A stretch of 64,000 nucleotides of DNA from Streptomyces silvae (GCF_016745505.1 NZ_JAERUC010000086.1:87801-151800), one strand, 5' to 3'. Positions 9,145-18,557 are shown, counted from the first letter of the stretch. A program made the numbers and translations. The notes: generated by a model from the letters alone, not told the origin.

Positions 9145-10017
9145 ATGTCCGTACGCACAGCAACCGCATCCGGCGCCGTCGCCGCCCTGCTCGGCGCCTG
9201 CGTCCTGCTGCCCGCCACGCAGGCCCAGGCCTCGGGCGCCCACGACAGCCCGGTGGTCTACGCCCACCGGGGCGCTTCCGCCTACGCCCCGGAGAACACC
9301 CTGGCGGCCGTGGACGCGGCCGACGATCTCGGTATCGACTGGGTGGAGAACGACGTCCAGCTCACCAAGGACGGTGTGCTGGTCGTCGTGCACGACACCA
9401 CCCTGAACAGGACGACCGACGCCGAGGAGGTCTTCCCGGACCGCGCGCCCTGGGCGGTCAAGGACTTCACGGCGGCGGAGATCGCGAAGCTGGACGCGGG
9501 CAGCTGGTTCGGTCCCGGCTTCGCGGGCGCCCGGGTGCCGACGCTCACGCAGTACCTGCACCGCATCGAGCGCAACCGGCAGAATCTGCTCCTGGAGATC
9601 AAGAGCCCGGAGATCTACCCGGGCATCGAGAAGGAGACGCTGCGCGTCCTGCGCACGCAGGGATGGCTCGACCGCGGTCACGTCAAGCGCCGGCTCATCA
9701 TCCAGAGCTTCGGTGCAGAGAGTGTGAAAACTGTCCACGCGCAGCGCCCGGACGTCGTCACGGGCTTCCTTGGCACCCCCACGGTGGCCGAGCTGCCGTC
9801 GTACGCGGCGTTCACCGACCAGATCAATCCGTCGTACACGACGATCGGCGCCGACTACGTCGCCGAGGTGCAGAAACTGAAGGGCGCGCACGGCAAGCCG
9901 CTGAAGGTGAACACCTGGACGGTGAACGACGCGGCGAAGGCCGCCGAGGTGGCCGGTTTCGGCGTGGACGGCATCATCACCAACAACCCCGACATCGTCC
10001 GGGACGCCACCCGCTGA
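9145..10017 (+). CDS. secreted glycerophosphodiester phosphodiesterase
   Basis: The 290-residue protein begins with a Sec signal peptide (LGACVLLPATQAQASG, cleavage near residue 30). A GDPD TIM barrel follows, with catalytic HRGASAYAPENT, metal-site ENDVQLTKDGVLVVVHD, LLEIKSP and the final NTWTVNDAAKA and GVDGIITNNP segments. It cleaves glycerophosphodiesters outside the cell to glycerol-3-phosphate plus an alcohol, a phosphate- and carbon-scavenging role. ATG at 9145 has GAGGAG five bases upstream. The equivalent S. coelicolor gene (glpQ2, from memory) is PhoP-controlled; here I can see only a single GTTCACA half-site (about 9057-9063), not a clear PHO box. Confidence 0.93.
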   Translation: MSVRTATASGAVAALLGACVLLPATQAQASGAHDSPVVYAHRGASAYAPENTLAAVDAADDLGIDWVENDVQLTKDGVLVVVHDTTLNRTTDAEEVFPDRAPWAVKDFTAAEIAKLDAGSWFGPGFAGARVPTLTQYLHRIERNRQNLLLEIKSPEIYPGIEKETLRVLRTQGWLDRGHVKRRLIIQSFGAESVKTVHAQRPDVVTGFLGTPTVAELPSYAAFTDQINPSYTTIGADYVAEVQKLKGAHGKPLKVNTWTVNDAAKAAEVAGFGVDGIITNNPDIVRDATR

Positions 10018-10066
10018 GCGGCTGACGGGGGCGGCGTTGTCAGTGGCCGGCCGTACGGTGGGCCCC

Positions 10067-10612
10067 ATGGAGAGCAGCGAGCAGGTCGTGGAGTGGTCCG
10101 TCGTGCCGAGCGACATCGGGCCGCTCCTGCTGGCCGCGACCCGTGCGGGCCTGGTGACCGTGGTCTTCCACGCACGCCCGGCGGTCCGGGACACGGTGCT
10201 CGGGCAGCTGCGGTCCCGGCTGGGCGCGGAGCCCGTGGAGGCCCCGGACTCCGCGATGCTGGCCGAGCCGGTGCGTCAGCTCGCCGCCTATTTCGCCGGA
10301 GGGCTGCGGGACTTCTCGCTCGATCTGGACTGGTCGCTGACGTCCGGCTTCCACCGCGAGGTGCTCCGCGAGCTGGCCTCCGGCGTGCCGTACGGGACGG
10401 TCGTGGGGTACGGGGACCTCGCGAGCCGGGTCGGCCAGCCGGGCGCCGCCCAGGCCGTGGGGGCGGCCATGGGCTCCAACCCGCTTCCCGTGGTGGTTCC
10501 GTGCCACCGGGTGGTGGAGAGCGGCGGGGGGCTCGGCGGCTTCGGCGGCGGGCTGGAGACGAAGCGTCAGCTGCTGGCCCTGGAGGGGATACTCCCGCAG
10601 CCGCTGTTCTAG
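10067..10612 (+). CDS. ogt: methylated-DNA--protein-cysteine methyltransferase
   Basis: This 181-residue suicide repair enzyme transfers alkyl groups from O6-alkylguanine to its own cysteine. The active-site PCHRV is at Cys146. It is preceded by the helix-turn-helix region PYGTVVGYGDLASRVG with the AVGAAMGSNP recognition segment, and followed by GGLGGFGGGLETKRQLLALE. A ribonuclease-like N-terminal domain occupies the first 95 residues. I chose the ATG at 10067 (MESSEQ); upstream in-frame starts would lengthen it without homology. It faces the uridine-kinase-like gene tail to tail. Confidence 0.94.
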   Translation: MESSEQVVEWSVVPSDIGPLLLAATRAGLVTVVFHARPAVRDTVLGQLRSRLGAEPVEAPDSAMLAEPVRQLAAYFAGGLRDFSLDLDWSLTSGFHREVLRELASGVPYGTVVGYGDLASRVGQPGAAQAVGAAMGSNPLPVVVPCHRVVESGGGLGGFGGGLETKRQLLALEGILPQPLF

Positions 10613-10683
10613 CGGCGCGTCCACGACGGCGCCGGAGAACGGCGGCAGGACGCGAGCGGGGTGCCCTCGGTCGCCGGGCCCGG

Positions 10684-11322
10684 TCAGCCGAGTCCCGTCC
10701 AGGCCGGATGGTGCGGATCGTCGGCGCGTACGACCGCGTCCGCCTGCCCGGCCGGGGCGACCTCGTCCTCGTAACGCGCGAAGGCGGGGAGCGTCCACCG
10801 CTCGCTCTCCTCGGTGCGCCGTCGCAACGCCCCGGGCGAGAGGCTCAGATGTACGGCGAGGTCGAAGGGGAACCACCGCCCGAGGAGCAGCGGCCCGTGC
10901 AGGACGAGCACCCCGCCCTCGGGAAGCACCTGGTAGGGGCTGCGGGTCGCCCGGTCCGTCCGGGGGTTCCAGAGGTCGGGCAGGATCCGGCCGCTGCCGC
11001 CGGGTTCCAGCGGACGGAACACCTCCCGCCACAGCGCCCCGGTGTCGAACCAGCTGTCGGCGTACGAGTCGGGGTCCTCCTTGCCGTACTCGTAGCGGAG
11101 GCTGGCCGGGCGCAGGAAGCCGCCCGTGGAGACGGTGAGCACCGGGCGCCCGCGCTCCCGCAGCGCCTCGGCGAGGCGCGCGGCGAGATCTCCGGGGCGG
11201 GCGGCCGGCGCGCCGTCCACGCCGATCCTGAGCCAGGGCCCGCCGTCGGCCGGTGCCTGCCCGTCGGCGCGCCCGGCCAGCGCTTCGGCCAGCCGTTCCC
11301 AGGTGATCGGTTCGAATCGCAC
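10684..11322 (-). CDS. uridine kinase-like P-loop protein
   Basis: This 212-residue protein is built like the nucleoside monophosphate/uridine kinase fold: an N-terminal strand WLRIGVDGAPAARPGDLA where the P-loop belongs, then YEYGKEDPDSYADSWFDTGAL, VLVLHGPLLLGRW (Walker B-like strand) and a C-terminal RYEDEVAP segment. The P-loop is degenerate: the Gly-Lys-Ser/Thr of GxxxxGK[ST] is absent (AARPGD). Homologues in Streptomyces are commonly named uridine kinase, but catalysis is uncertain here. It stands alone, 59 bases from the amt stop. Confidence 0.7.
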   Translation of the reverse strand: MRFEPITWERLAEALAGRADGQAPADGGPWLRIGVDGAPAARPGDLAARLAEALRERGRPVLTVSTGGFLRPASLRYEYGKEDPDSYADSWFDTGALWREVFRPLEPGGSGRILPDLWNPRTDRATRSPYQVLPEGGVLVLHGPLLLGRWFPFDLAVHLSLSPGALRRRTEESERWTLPAFARYEDEVAPAGQADAVVRADDPHHPAWTGLG

Positions 11323-11381
11323 GCGTCCATCATCGCCCCGCGGTGCGGCGGGAGCGGCGCGCCCCCGGATCCTGCGGGCGG

Positions 11382-12746
11382 TCAGTGCCGTGTGCCCCTG
11401 GCCCGCAGCAGGTCGCCGATCTTCCGGAGGACCTCCTCGTCGTTCTTCGCCGAGGCGCCGGCCGGGGTGGTGCCGGACACGAGCTCGTCGACCTCCTCGG
11501 CGGTCCGGAAGTCGTAGGCCCGCTCCTCCTCGTCGCCGGGGACATGGCCGTACGCGTCCTTCGCCCGGAAGCCGACGGTCATGTCGACCGCCTTGGCGAT
11601 GAGCCAGGTCAGGATGAAGGAGAACGCGATGACGGAGACGATCGCGACGAGCTGCTTGCCCAGCAGGGCCCAGCCGCCGCCCTCGAAGAGCCCCTTCTGA
11701 CCGCTGATCCGCGCGGTGGCGAAGAGGCCGACCATGATCAGTCCGATGAAGCCGCCGACCCCGTGCACCCCGACGACGTCGAGGGTGTCGTCCACGCCGA
11801 AGCGGTACTTGAGCGTGATCGCGAAGGCGCAGACCGCGCCCACGACCAGGCCGGTGACGACGGCGCCCAGGGTGTCGATCTCACCGCAGGCGGGCGTGAT
11901 GGCGACCATGCCCGCCACGGCGGACGAGACGACGCCCATGGTGGTCACCCTGCCGGTGCGCCACTTCTCGACCAGCGGCCAGGTGACCATGGCCCCCGCG
12001 GCGCCCAGCTGGGTGTTGATGAACGCGGCGGCGGCGGTGCCCTGGTCGCTCAGCGCGGAACCGGAGTTGAAGCCGAACCAGCCGAACCAGAGGAGCCCGG
12101 CGCCGATCACGACGAGCGGGATGTTGTTGGGCCGCTCCTCCCGTCGGGCGAAGTCGCGCGGTGCCCGCAGGACGAGTGCCACGGCCAGGCCCGCGACCCC
12201 GGAGTTGAGCTCCACCGGCAGCCCGCCGGCGAAGTCGAGGGCGCCGAGGTGCTTGACGATCCAGCCGTCCTGGTCGAACACCCAGTGGGCGAGCGGGACG
12301 TAGACGATCAGCAGCCACAGGACGACGAAGACGAGCCAGCCCTTCATCGTGGCGCGGTCGGCGATCGAGCCGCTGATCAGCGCGACGGTGATGATGGCGA
12401 AGCCCATCTGGAACGTGCTGTAGATGTACGTGGGGATGTGGCCGGTGAGCGAGGTCAGCCCGACGTCGTTCATGAAGACGTGGTCGAGGTTGCCGATGAG
12501 CCCCGCGCCCCCGACATCGGGGCCGAACGCCAGCGTGTAACCGATCACCCACCACATGAGCGTGCCGAAGGCGAGCGCGGCGAAGCTCATCTTGATCATC
12601 ATCAGGACGTGCCTGGTGCGCACCATGCCGCCGTAGAAGAACGCCAGTCCGGGCGTCATCAGCAGCACCATGGCGGTGGAGGCGAGCAGCCAGGCGGTGT
12701 CCCCGGAGTCGTACGCGGGTGGCATCGGCGCGGGAGCGGTGTTCAT
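11382..12746 (-). CDS. amt: ammonium transporter (Amt/MEP/Rh family)
   Basis: The 454-residue protein has about eleven transmembrane segments and Amt signatures: MVLLMTPGLAFFYGG, the DFAGGLPVELNSGVAGLA segment carrying the first pore region, and DVVGVHGVGGFIGL with a pore His. The C-terminal cytoplasmic tail ends in a charged helix (EEVLRKIGDLLRARG), longer than in minimal Amts. It is the last gene of the leftward urease operon, 43 bases after ureD, so it probably recovers or senses ammonium from urea hydrolysis. No GlnK-type gene accompanies it here, unlike the glnK-glnD-linked amtB of Streptomyces. Confidence 0.95.
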   Translation of the reverse strand: MNTAPAPMPPAYDSGDTAWLLASTAMVLLMTPGLAFFYGGMVRTRHVLMMIKMSFAALAFGTLMWWVIGYTLAFGPDVGGAGLIGNLDHVFMNDVGLTSLTGHIPTYIYSTFQMGFAIITVALISGSIADRATMKGWLVFVVLWLLIVYVPLAHWVFDQDGWIVKHLGALDFAGGLPVELNSGVAGLAVALVLRAPRDFARREERPNNIPLVVIGAGLLWFGWFGFNSGSALSDQGTAAAAFINTQLGAAGAMVTWPLVEKWRTGRVTTMGVVSSAVAGMVAITPACGEIDTLGAVVTGLVVGAVCAFAITLKYRFGVDDTLDVVGVHGVGGFIGLIMVGLFATARISGQKGLFEGGGWALLGKQLVAIVSVIAFSFILTWLIAKAVDMTVGFRAKDAYGHVPGDEEERAYDFRTAEEVDELVSGTTPAGASAKNDEEVLRKIGDLLRARGTRH

Positions 12747-12789
12747 CGGCGGTACCTCGTGGGTGTCGTCGGGTCGGGGGAGGTGCGCG

Positions 12790-13755
12790 CTACGGCTTGC
12801 GGGTGGCGGGCGCCGGCCGGCCGGTGAGCAGCCGGTGCACGGCGTGCCAGGCGGCGGTGTGCGCTGCGGCGACCCGCACGGGGCTGTCGTCCAGGAGCCG
12901 GAGCCAGGCGCCGCAGTCCCGCGGCAGCACGCTCACCCCGTACAGGACCCCGTGTCCGGCCAGTGCCGTGTGGAGGGTGTCGGCGATCTCCGAGGCGGGC
13001 GCCCGGTCGCTGACGACGTAGAGCGAGGAGACGTGGTCGTGGCCGGCGAACGTCCCCGGGCCCACGACACCCGGCCCGCTCGTCGCCGCGCCCGTCTCCA
13101 GGCGCAGGGTGTCGATGGCGAGCAGCGTCCCGTCGGGCCGGGTGATGTGCAGGTCCGCCGCGACGACCCGGTAGTCGTGGCGTTCCCCGCGGGCGAGCCG
13201 GCCGGCCGTGACGGTGTCGCCGAGCAGGACGGTGGCGCCGGGTGCGACCGTGACCTCGGTGCGCTGGTAGAACTGGGCGTCCTTGAACGGGATCACGGGG
13301 TCGGGCAGGTACTCGACGTACGAGCCCTCGTCCGCCGTGATGTGCACGCGCTGGCTCGCGTAGTCGTGCTCCATCCGGAAGACCTTGGTGGCGGCCTGGG
13401 TGGTGAGGTGGACCTCGCTGCCGGGACCGCAGCGGAAGTCCATCCGGTAGCGGTCCGCCTGGGCGACGCCGCCGCCGGTCGCCATCAGGCAGACGTAGGT
13501 CATGCCGGGCATGGCCGGGTCGGTCCACAGCGGCCGCATGATCTGCAGGGGTGACTTCTGGTAGCGCTCGACGAGTTCGGTGCGCCCACCCCGTACCGCG
13601 AAGGCCAGGTCGAGGATGCCCACCTTGGCCGGGGAGCCGACGGCGAGCGTGTCCGGTACGGAGGCCAGTGCCGCCACCTCCGGGGGGAGGCGCACGGCGC
13701 TGTAGTAGCCGGGGTCGAGACGGTCGGGCCTGGTCCGGAGCGGGGTGGGCGGCAC
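12790..13755 (-). CDS. ureD: urease accessory protein UreD
   Basis: The 321-residue UreD/UreH scaffold holds apo-urease with UreF and UreG during nickel insertion. Family features are LTTQAATKVFRM, YLPDPVIPFKDAQFYQ and a beta-rich middle with GDTVTAGRLARGE. The ATG at 13755 lies two bases beyond the ureG stop, so translation is probably coupled. The protein is somewhat longer at the C-terminus (about 290-321, Arg/Pro-rich) than short UreDs. Confidence 0.92.
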   Translation of the reverse strand: MPPTPLRTRPDRLDPGYYSAVRLPPEVAALASVPDTLAVGSPAKVGILDLAFAVRGGRTELVERYQKSPLQIMRPLWTDPAMPGMTYVCLMATGGGVAQADRYRMDFRCGPGSEVHLTTQAATKVFRMEHDYASQRVHITADEGSYVEYLPDPVIPFKDAQFYQRTEVTVAPGATVLLGDTVTAGRLARGERHDYRVVAADLHITRPDGTLLAIDTLRLETGAATSGPGVVGPGTFAGHDHVSSLYVVSDRAPASEIADTLHTALAGHGVLYGVSVLPRDCGAWLRLLDDSPVRVAAAHTAAWHAVHRLLTGRPAPATRKP

Positions 13756-13756
13756 G

Positions 13757-14377
13757 TCAGATCAGCACCTTCCGGCGTGATTCGATGTAGCCGAGGACGT
13801 CGTCGACGCCGACGCCGGTCAGGCAGTCCGTGAGCACGACCGGGCGGTTCTCCCGCACCCGGTGGGCGTCGGACTCCATGATGCCGATGTCGGTGCGTAC
13901 GTACTTGGCGATGTCGATCTTGTTGATGACGAGCAGGTCGGAGTCGGTGATGCCCGGGCCACGCTTGCGGGGCATCTTCTCGCCCTCGGCGGTGTCCAGG
14001 ACGAAGAGGAAGATGTCGACGAGGGCGGGGCTGAAGGTGAGTGTGAGGTTGTCGCCGCCGGACTCGTAGAAGAGCGTGTCGGTGTCGGGGAAGCGCTCCA
14101 GCATCTCCGCACCGGCCGCGAGGTTCATCGTGGGGTCGTCACGCACCGCGGTGTGCGGGCAGGCTCCCGTCTCGACGCCGACGACGCGCTCCGGTTCGAG
14201 GATCCCCTCCAGGGTGCGCCGGATGTGCTGGGCGTCCTCCTGCGTGTAGATGTCGTTGGTGATGACCGAGGGGCGGCGGCCGCCCCTGATCAGCAGCGGA
14301 ACCAGCGCCTCGATGAGCGCGGTCTTGCCGGATCCGACGGGTCCGCCGATGCCGACCCGCAGTACGTTGTCGTCCAT
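13757..14377 (-). CDS. ureG: urease accessory GTPase UreG
   Basis: The 206-residue SIMIBI-class GTPase powers nickel delivery to urease. Visible motifs are P-loop GIGGPVGSGKTALIEAL (about 8-24), metal-binding CPH in VETGACPHTAVRDDP (Cys-Pro-His dimer-interface nickel site), Walker B-type FYESGGDNLTLTFSP, and base-recognition NKIDIAKYV. It has no His-rich N-terminal extension, so nickel storage must come from elsewhere; in this operon the His-rich CbiX-like protein is the obvious candidate. Confidence 0.97.
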   Translation of the reverse strand: MDDNVLRVGIGGPVGSGKTALIEALVPLLIRGGRRPSVITNDIYTQEDAQHIRRTLEGILEPERVVGVETGACPHTAVRDDPTMNLAAGAEMLERFPDTDTLFYESGGDNLTLTFSPALVDIFLFVLDTAEGEKMPRKRGPGITDSDLLVINKIDIAKYVRTDIGIMESDAHRVRENRPVVLTDCLTGVGVDDVLGYIESRRKVLI

Positions 14378-14412
14378 GGTGCTCCCTGGCTCGTGTGGGT
14401 GGGTGGGTGTGT

Positions 14413-15174
14413 TCAGCTGGCGAAGAGCCGGGCCTCGGCGCGTTCATGACGGCCCGACATGATGTCCGAGGCGAAGACGGTGGCACCGACGTCGGGCAGT
14501 TCCCGGCGCAGCGCCGCCTCGACGGCCTCCTCGATGACGGGCGCGGCTCCGTGGAGCAGGGTCTGTGCCCTGCGGTGGTCGGTCAGCCGCAGGCGGAGCG
14601 CGGCTCCCGCGAAGCTCGCGCAGAAGGCGAAGAGGTCGGAGGCGACGGCCTGGCGGACCGGTACGCCGGTCGCCGCGTAGATGACCCCGGCCGCCACCGC
14701 CTGGGTCCCGGGCGCCTCGCGGCGTACGACCCGGGCGAAGTACTCCTCGATCTCGGGCCGTTCGAAGACCTCGCTCGCCAGGTCGAGGAGCTGGCGCCCG
14801 GTCCGGGTGGCGGCCTGGCGCATCTCCCGGCCCAGCTTGGTGGCGAAGAGGTGTTCGTCCACGGCGGCCACGGCGTCCTGGTCTCCCGCCCGGCAGGCGC
14901 GGTGGGCGAGCGCGAGCGCGGTGGCGTCGGCCGGGCCGACGCCGTGCAGCACCAGGGACTCCAGCAGCGCGGGCAGCGTGCCGGAGTCGACGGCCTTGGC
15001 GTGGGCGAAGCCCTCCAGGCTGTGCGACAGCGTGTAGAAGCCGCTCGGGAACGCCGAGTCGGTCAGCTGGAGGCTGACCAGCAGCTGTCCGAGCCCGGGC
15101 GCCGCGGCCGCCGCTCCGGGGACGGTTCCCGCCCCGGCGCCGGGGCCCATGGTGTCGCTCTCCTCCTGGTACAT
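14413..15174 (-). CDS. ureF: urease accessory protein UreF
   Basis: The 253-residue all-helical UreF bridges UreD and UreG. Recognisable segments are LLVSLQLTDSAFPSGFYTLSHSLEGF (given here by its ends: LLVSLQLTDS near 31 and HSLEGF near 53) and the C-terminal QTLLHGAAPVIEEAVEAA. The first 25 residues are Gly/Ala-rich and probably disordered. It starts five bases after the ureC stop; the ureG start follows 35 bases after its own stop. Confidence 0.94.
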   Translation of the reverse strand: MYQEESDTMGPGAGAGTVPGAAAAAPGLGQLLVSLQLTDSAFPSGFYTLSHSLEGFAHAKAVDSGTLPALLESLVLHGVGPADATALALAHRACRAGDQDAVAAVDEHLFATKLGREMRQAATRTGRQLLDLASEVFERPEIEEYFARVVRREAPGTQAVAAGVIYAATGVPVRQAVASDLFAFCASFAGAALRLRLTDHRRAQTLLHGAAPVIEEAVEAALRRELPDVGATVFASDIMSGRHERAEARLFAS

Positions 15175-15178
15175 CTGC

Positions 15179-16903
15179 CTAGACCAGGAAGAACAGGTGG
15201 TTGAGGGGGAGCTTCTCGGCCGGGTCGATGGTGGCGACCTTGCCGTTGAGGGTGACCTTGAACGTCTCCGGGTCGACCTTGATGTGCGGCAGCGCGTCGT
15301 TGCGGATCATGTTGTGCTTGCCGATGGTCCGGGTCCGCAGCACGGGCAGGACCTTCCGCTCCAGGCCGAGCTCGGCGGGGACTCCGGCGGCGATGCCCGC
15401 CTGCGACATGAAGGTGACGTGCGTGGCCTGCTGGGCCTTGCCGAACTGGCCGAACATCGGGCGGTAGATCACGGGCTGCGGGGTCGGCAGCGAGGCGTTG
15501 GGGTCGCCCATCTGCGCCCAGGAGACGATGCCGCCCTTGATCACCATCTTCGGCTTGGCGCCGAAGGAGTGGATGGGCCAGAGCACGATGTCCGCGATCT
15601 TGCCCTTCTCGATGGAGCCCACGTGGTCCGAGATGCCGGTGGCGATCGCCGGGTTGATGGTGACCTTCGCGAGGTAGCGCAGGACCCGCTGGTTGTCGTT
15701 GCGCTCGGAGTCGCCCTCCAGCGGACCGAGCTTGTCCTTGCAGTGGTGGGCGGTCTGGAAGGCACGGGTGACCGATTCGCCGACCCGGCCCATGGCCTGC
15801 GAGTCGGACGAGAACATGCTGATCACGCCGAGGTCGTGCAGCACCGTCTCGGCGGCGATGGTCTCGGCGCGGACGCGGCTGTCGGCGAAGGAGACGTCCT
15901 CGGGGATGTCGTGGCTGAGGTGGTGGCAGACCATCACCATGTCCAGCAGCTCGTCCACGGAGTTCTTGGTGTACGGCAGCGTCGGGTTGGTCGAGGACGG
16001 CAGGACGTTGGGCTCCCCCGCCACCCGCATGATGTCGGGGGCGTGACCGCCGCCCGCGCCCTCGCTGTGGAAGGTGTGGATGGTCCGTCCGTCGATCGCC
16101 GAGCGGGTGTCCTCGAAGAACCCGCCCTCGTTGAGGCTGTCGGTGTGGATGGCGACCTGGACGTCGTGCTCGTCGGCGACGTTCAGGGCGTTGTCGATCA
16201 CGGCGGGGGTGGCGCCCCAGTCCTCGTGGACCTTCAGGGCGCAGGCTCCGGCGACGACCTGCTCGTTCAGGGCCTCGGGAAGGCTGCCGTTGCCCTTGCC
16301 CATGATGCCGATGTTGACCGGGATGCTCTCGGCGGCCTGGAGCAGCTTGCCGATGTTGTACGGCCCGGGGGTGCAGGTGGTGCCGTTGGAGCCGTCGGTC
16401 GGCCCGGTGCCGCCGCCGATGAGCGTGGTGATGCCGTTGGTGAGGGCCTGCTCGGCCTGCTGGGGCGCGATCAGGTGGACGTGGGTGTCGATGGCGCCGG
16501 CCGTGGCGATGAGGTGCTCGCCGGCGATGGCCTCCGTGCCGGGCCCGATGATCAGGCCCGCGTGGACCTTGTCCTGGGTCTGCGGGTTGCCGGACTTGCC
16601 GATGTCGACGATGAAGCCGTCCTTGATCCCGATGTCGCACTTCACGACGCCGACGACCGGGTCGATGACCACGACATTGGTGATGACGGTGTCGAGGGCG
16701 CCCTGGGCGCTGGTGGCCTGGGGGTCGGAGGCCATGCCGTCACGCATGGTCTTGCCACCGCCGTAGAGGACCTCGTCCCCGTACTGGCCCTCGCTGTAGT
16801 CCTTCTCGACCTCGACGACGAGGTTGGTGTCGCCGAGGTGGAAGCGGTCGCCGACCGTCGGACCGAACATGTCGGTGTACTGCTTGCGCGGCAGGATGGG
16901 CAT
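15179..16903 (-). CDS. ureC: urease alpha subunit
   Basis: The complete 574-residue catalytic subunit carries a bi-nickel site. It shows the HVHLIAPQQ His pair (about 137-139), the carbamylated lysine in [22 protein letters not shown], and the flap [22 protein letters not shown] with the catalytic His (HH segment near 322). It also has [13 protein letters not shown] with the Asp ligand. It hydrolyses urea to ammonia and carbamate. Its ATG overlaps the ureB stop by one base, and it ends in the usual [12 protein letters not shown] tail. All ligand residues I can recognise are intact. Confidence 0.98.
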   Translation of the reverse strand: MPILPRKQYTDMFGPTVGDRFHLGDTNLVVEVEKDYSEGQYGDEVLYGGGKTMRDGMASDPQATSAQGALDTVITNVVVIDPVVGVVKCDIGIKDGFIVDIGKSGNPQTQDKVHAGLIIGPGTEAIAGEHLIATAGAIDTHVHLIAPQQAEQALTNGITTLIGGGTGPTDGSNGTTCTPGPYNIGKLLQAAESIPVNIGIMGKGNGSLPEALNEQVVAGACALKVHEDWGATPAVIDNALNVADEHDVQVAIHTDSLNEGGFFEDTRSAIDGRTIHTFHSEGAGGGHAPDIMRVAGEPNVLPSSTNPTLPYTKNSVDELLDMVMVCHHLSHDIPEDVSFADSRVRAETIAAETVLHDLGVISMFSSDSQAMGRVGESVTRAFQTAHHCKDKLGPLEGDSERNDNQRVLRYLAKVTINPAIATGISDHVGSIEKGKIADIVLWPIHSFGAKPKMVIKGGIVSWAQMGDPNASLPTPQPVIYRPMFGQFGKAQQATHVTFMSQAGIAAGVPAELGLERKVLPVLRTRTIGKHNMIRNDALPHIKVDPETFKVTLNGKVATIDPAEKLPLNHLFFLV

Positions 16904-17376
16904 CAGCGCGAACCCTTCTTCTGCTTGGTGTCCTTCTGTTTCCTGGGCTTCTCCGTGCGCGCGCCGCCGCTCTCACCCGCGGTGGGCCTGCCCGCCGTGC
17001 TCTCCTCGGCGCCGGCGAAGCCCCGTTCGATCGCCCTGCGGACGGCCTCGACCCGGGCGGGGTGCGAGACGAGGCTGCCGTTGAGCAGCCCGCTGAAGCC
17101 GACCAGCCGCCCGGTGCCGGCGTACTCGCACAACTCGACCTCGCGCGTGCCGCCGGGTTCGACGCGTACGGAGGTCCCGGCGGGGATGTTGAGGTGCATG
17201 CCCAGCGCCTTCTGCCGGTCGAACGACAGCGCGGAGTTGACCTCGAAGAAGTGGTAGTGCGACCCGATCTGGATCGCGCGGTCACCGGTGTTCTCGACGG
17301 TGAGCCGGGTGGTCCGGCGGCCGGCGTTGATCTCGATCGGTTCCTCGCCGTACACGTACTTCTGGCGGAATGTCAT
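16903..17376 (-). CDS. ureB: urease beta subunit
   Basis: Residues 1-105 are a standard UreB ([63 protein letters not shown]). The protein continues to 157 residues with a basic, low-complexity tail ([17 protein letters not shown]) not needed for the fold. It is translationally coupled on both sides: its ATG overlaps the stop of the CbiX-like gene (ATGA), and its stop overlaps the ureC start. Confidence 0.96.
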   Translation of the reverse strand: MTFRQKYVYGEEPIEINAGRRTTRLTVENTGDRAIQIGSHYHFFEVNSALSFDRQKALGMHLNIPAGTSVRVEPGGTREVELCEYAGTGRLVGFSGLLNGSLVSHPARVEAVRRAIERGFAGAEESTAGRPTAGESGGARTEKPRKQKDTKQKKGSR

Positions 17377-18248
17377 ACGGTGCTCCTGGTGAGGTGGCCC
17401 GCTCCATGGCCATGCGGGTGGTCATGCGGGTGGTCATGCGTGTGCGGGTGGGAATGGCCGTGGTCGTGGCCTTCCCCCGGTGGGTGCGGGTGGGGATGCC
17501 CGTGGTCGTGGCCCTCCCCCGGTGGATGTGTGTGGGAGTGGCCGTGGTCGTCCGCGGCGGTCAGTCCGGTCGCGATGCCGTCGTCCCGCCCCCGGCTCCA
17601 GCGCAGCCCGGCGTCGGCCACCCGCTCGGCGAGGACCCGGGCCAGCGCCGCACGGGACACCGTCGGCCCCGCGGACGTGACCTCGACACCCGGTACGCCG
17701 GGGACCTCCGGGAGCTGGAACGCAGCGGGAAGCAGCGTCACCCGGGAGGCGCCGAGCAGTCCGCAGCGCCGCACCCCCTGGGCGAGGTCCGGATCGCCGC
17801 CGGTCAGCGCGACCTCGACCAGGCGATGGCTGCCGTAGCCATGGACCAGCCGCGCGATCCGGTGGAGTTCGGCGTCGTCGTACAGTCCGCCGGTCGGGGC
17901 GGTGACGAGCAGCGCCGAGGTCGCCGGGGTGCGGCCGGCGGCCGCCCGCAGCCAGGCGATCAGGTGCCGCGCGGTTCCGAACGGCTCCGCGAGGAGGGTC
18001 CCGGAGGTCTGTCCGGCGGGCAGGGCGCGCAGCGTACGTGCGGTGTCCGCGACGAGTTCGGGGTCCCTGCCCAGGGTCATGGGGACGACGCACGCCTCCT
18101 CGCCCGAGCGCTTCAGCCCGGCCAGCGCGCGGATCAGTTGACGCCCGCCCGGGACGACGAGCACCTCGGGGCCCGCGAGGTCGCGCAGCGCTTCGCCGTC
18201 GCCGGCCTCATGGCCGTACACGGCGACGACACGGCGGCGGTCGGGCAC
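17373..18248 (-). CDS. CbiX/sirohydrochlorin-chelatase-like protein with histidine-rich tail, in the urease operon
   Basis: The product has 291 residues. Residues 1-235 look like two CbiX-type chelatase halves: [10 protein letters not shown] near 9-18 keeps the family [23 protein letters not shown] resembles the VVPLFL segment, and [21 protein letters not shown] opens the second half. The usual second ligand His of the first half is replaced (LGRD). Residues from about 236 hold 21 His in about 54, interspersed with Gly, Asp and Pro, a nickel- or cobalt-binding tail. It sits between ureA and ureB, overlapping ureB by ATGA. No ureE is present, so I infer it supplies nickel for urease maturation; a Ni/Co tetrapyrrole chelatase role is the alternative. 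Confidence 0.72.
   Translation of the reverse strand: MPDRRRVVAVYGHEAGDGEALRDLAGPEVLVVPGGRQLIRALAGLKRSGEEACVVPMTLGRDPELVADTARTLRALPAGQTSGTLLAEPFGTARHLIAWLRAAAGRTPATSALLVTAPTGGLYDDAELHRIARLVHGYGSHRLVEVALTGGDPDLAQGVRRCGLLGASRVTLLPAAFQLPEVPGVPGVEVTSAGPTVSRAALARVLAERVADAGLRWSRGRDDGIATGLTAADDHGHSHTHPPGEGHDHGHPHPHPPGEGHDHGHSHPHTHDHPHDHPHGHGAGHLTRSTV
17458..17553 (-). repeat. 42-bp tandem repeat coding the His-rich tail
   Basis: Two near-identical 42-bp units (17458-17499 and 17500-17541) plus a partial third (17542-17553) encode 14-residue repeats of the type [10 protein letters not shown] plus HPHPH. The unit length is a multiple of three, so copy number can change without breaking the frame. Confidence 0.85.
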
Positions 18249-18251
18249 GGC

Positions 18252-18557
18252 TCAGCCCCCGACGGGGTCGTGACAGGAGACGAGCTTGGTGCCGTCCACG
18301 AAGGACGCCTCGACCTGGAGCAGCCCGAGCATTTCGCGTACGCCCGGCATGGTGTCGTCCTCACCGACGATCTGCCGGCCGAGTTCCATGCAGTCGGCGA
18401 CACTCTTGCCGTCGCGGGCCGCCTCCAGAATGGCCTCGGTGATCAGCGCGACGGACTCGCTGTAGTTGAGCTTGAGGCCACGGCCCTGGCGTTTGCGGGC
18501 CAGGTCGGCGACCACGTACACCAACAGCTTGTCGATCTCGCGGGGGGCGAGGTTCAT
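18252..18557 (-). CDS. ureA: urease gamma subunit
   Basis: The 101-residue UreA has the family segments MNLAPREIDKLLVYVVADLA (start), KLNYSESVALITEAILEAARDG and VSCHDPVGG near the end. It is a separate small subunit as usual in actinobacteria, not fused to UreB. Start ATG at 18557 follows a GAAGGTACCGACG stretch. The upstream urea transporter ends 38 bases away, leaving little room for an independent promoter; the CbiX-like gene starts three bases after its stop. Confidence 0.97.
   Translation of the reverse strand: MNLAPREIDKLLVYVVADLARKRQGRGLKLNYSESVALITEAILEAARDGKSVADCMELGRQIVGEDDTMPGVREMLGLLQVEASFVDGTKLVSCHDPVGG

Noticed and set aside
5018..9406. Very long plus-strand open frame of over 1400 codons
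   Set aside because: It is the antisense of the TerD, uvrB and MHYT genes, a usual artefact of high GC content; composition is low-complexity Arg/Gly/Val.
17400..17560. CRISPR-like repeats
   Set aside because: The repeats are contiguous coding repeats for the His tail, with no spacers and no cas genes anywhere in the window.
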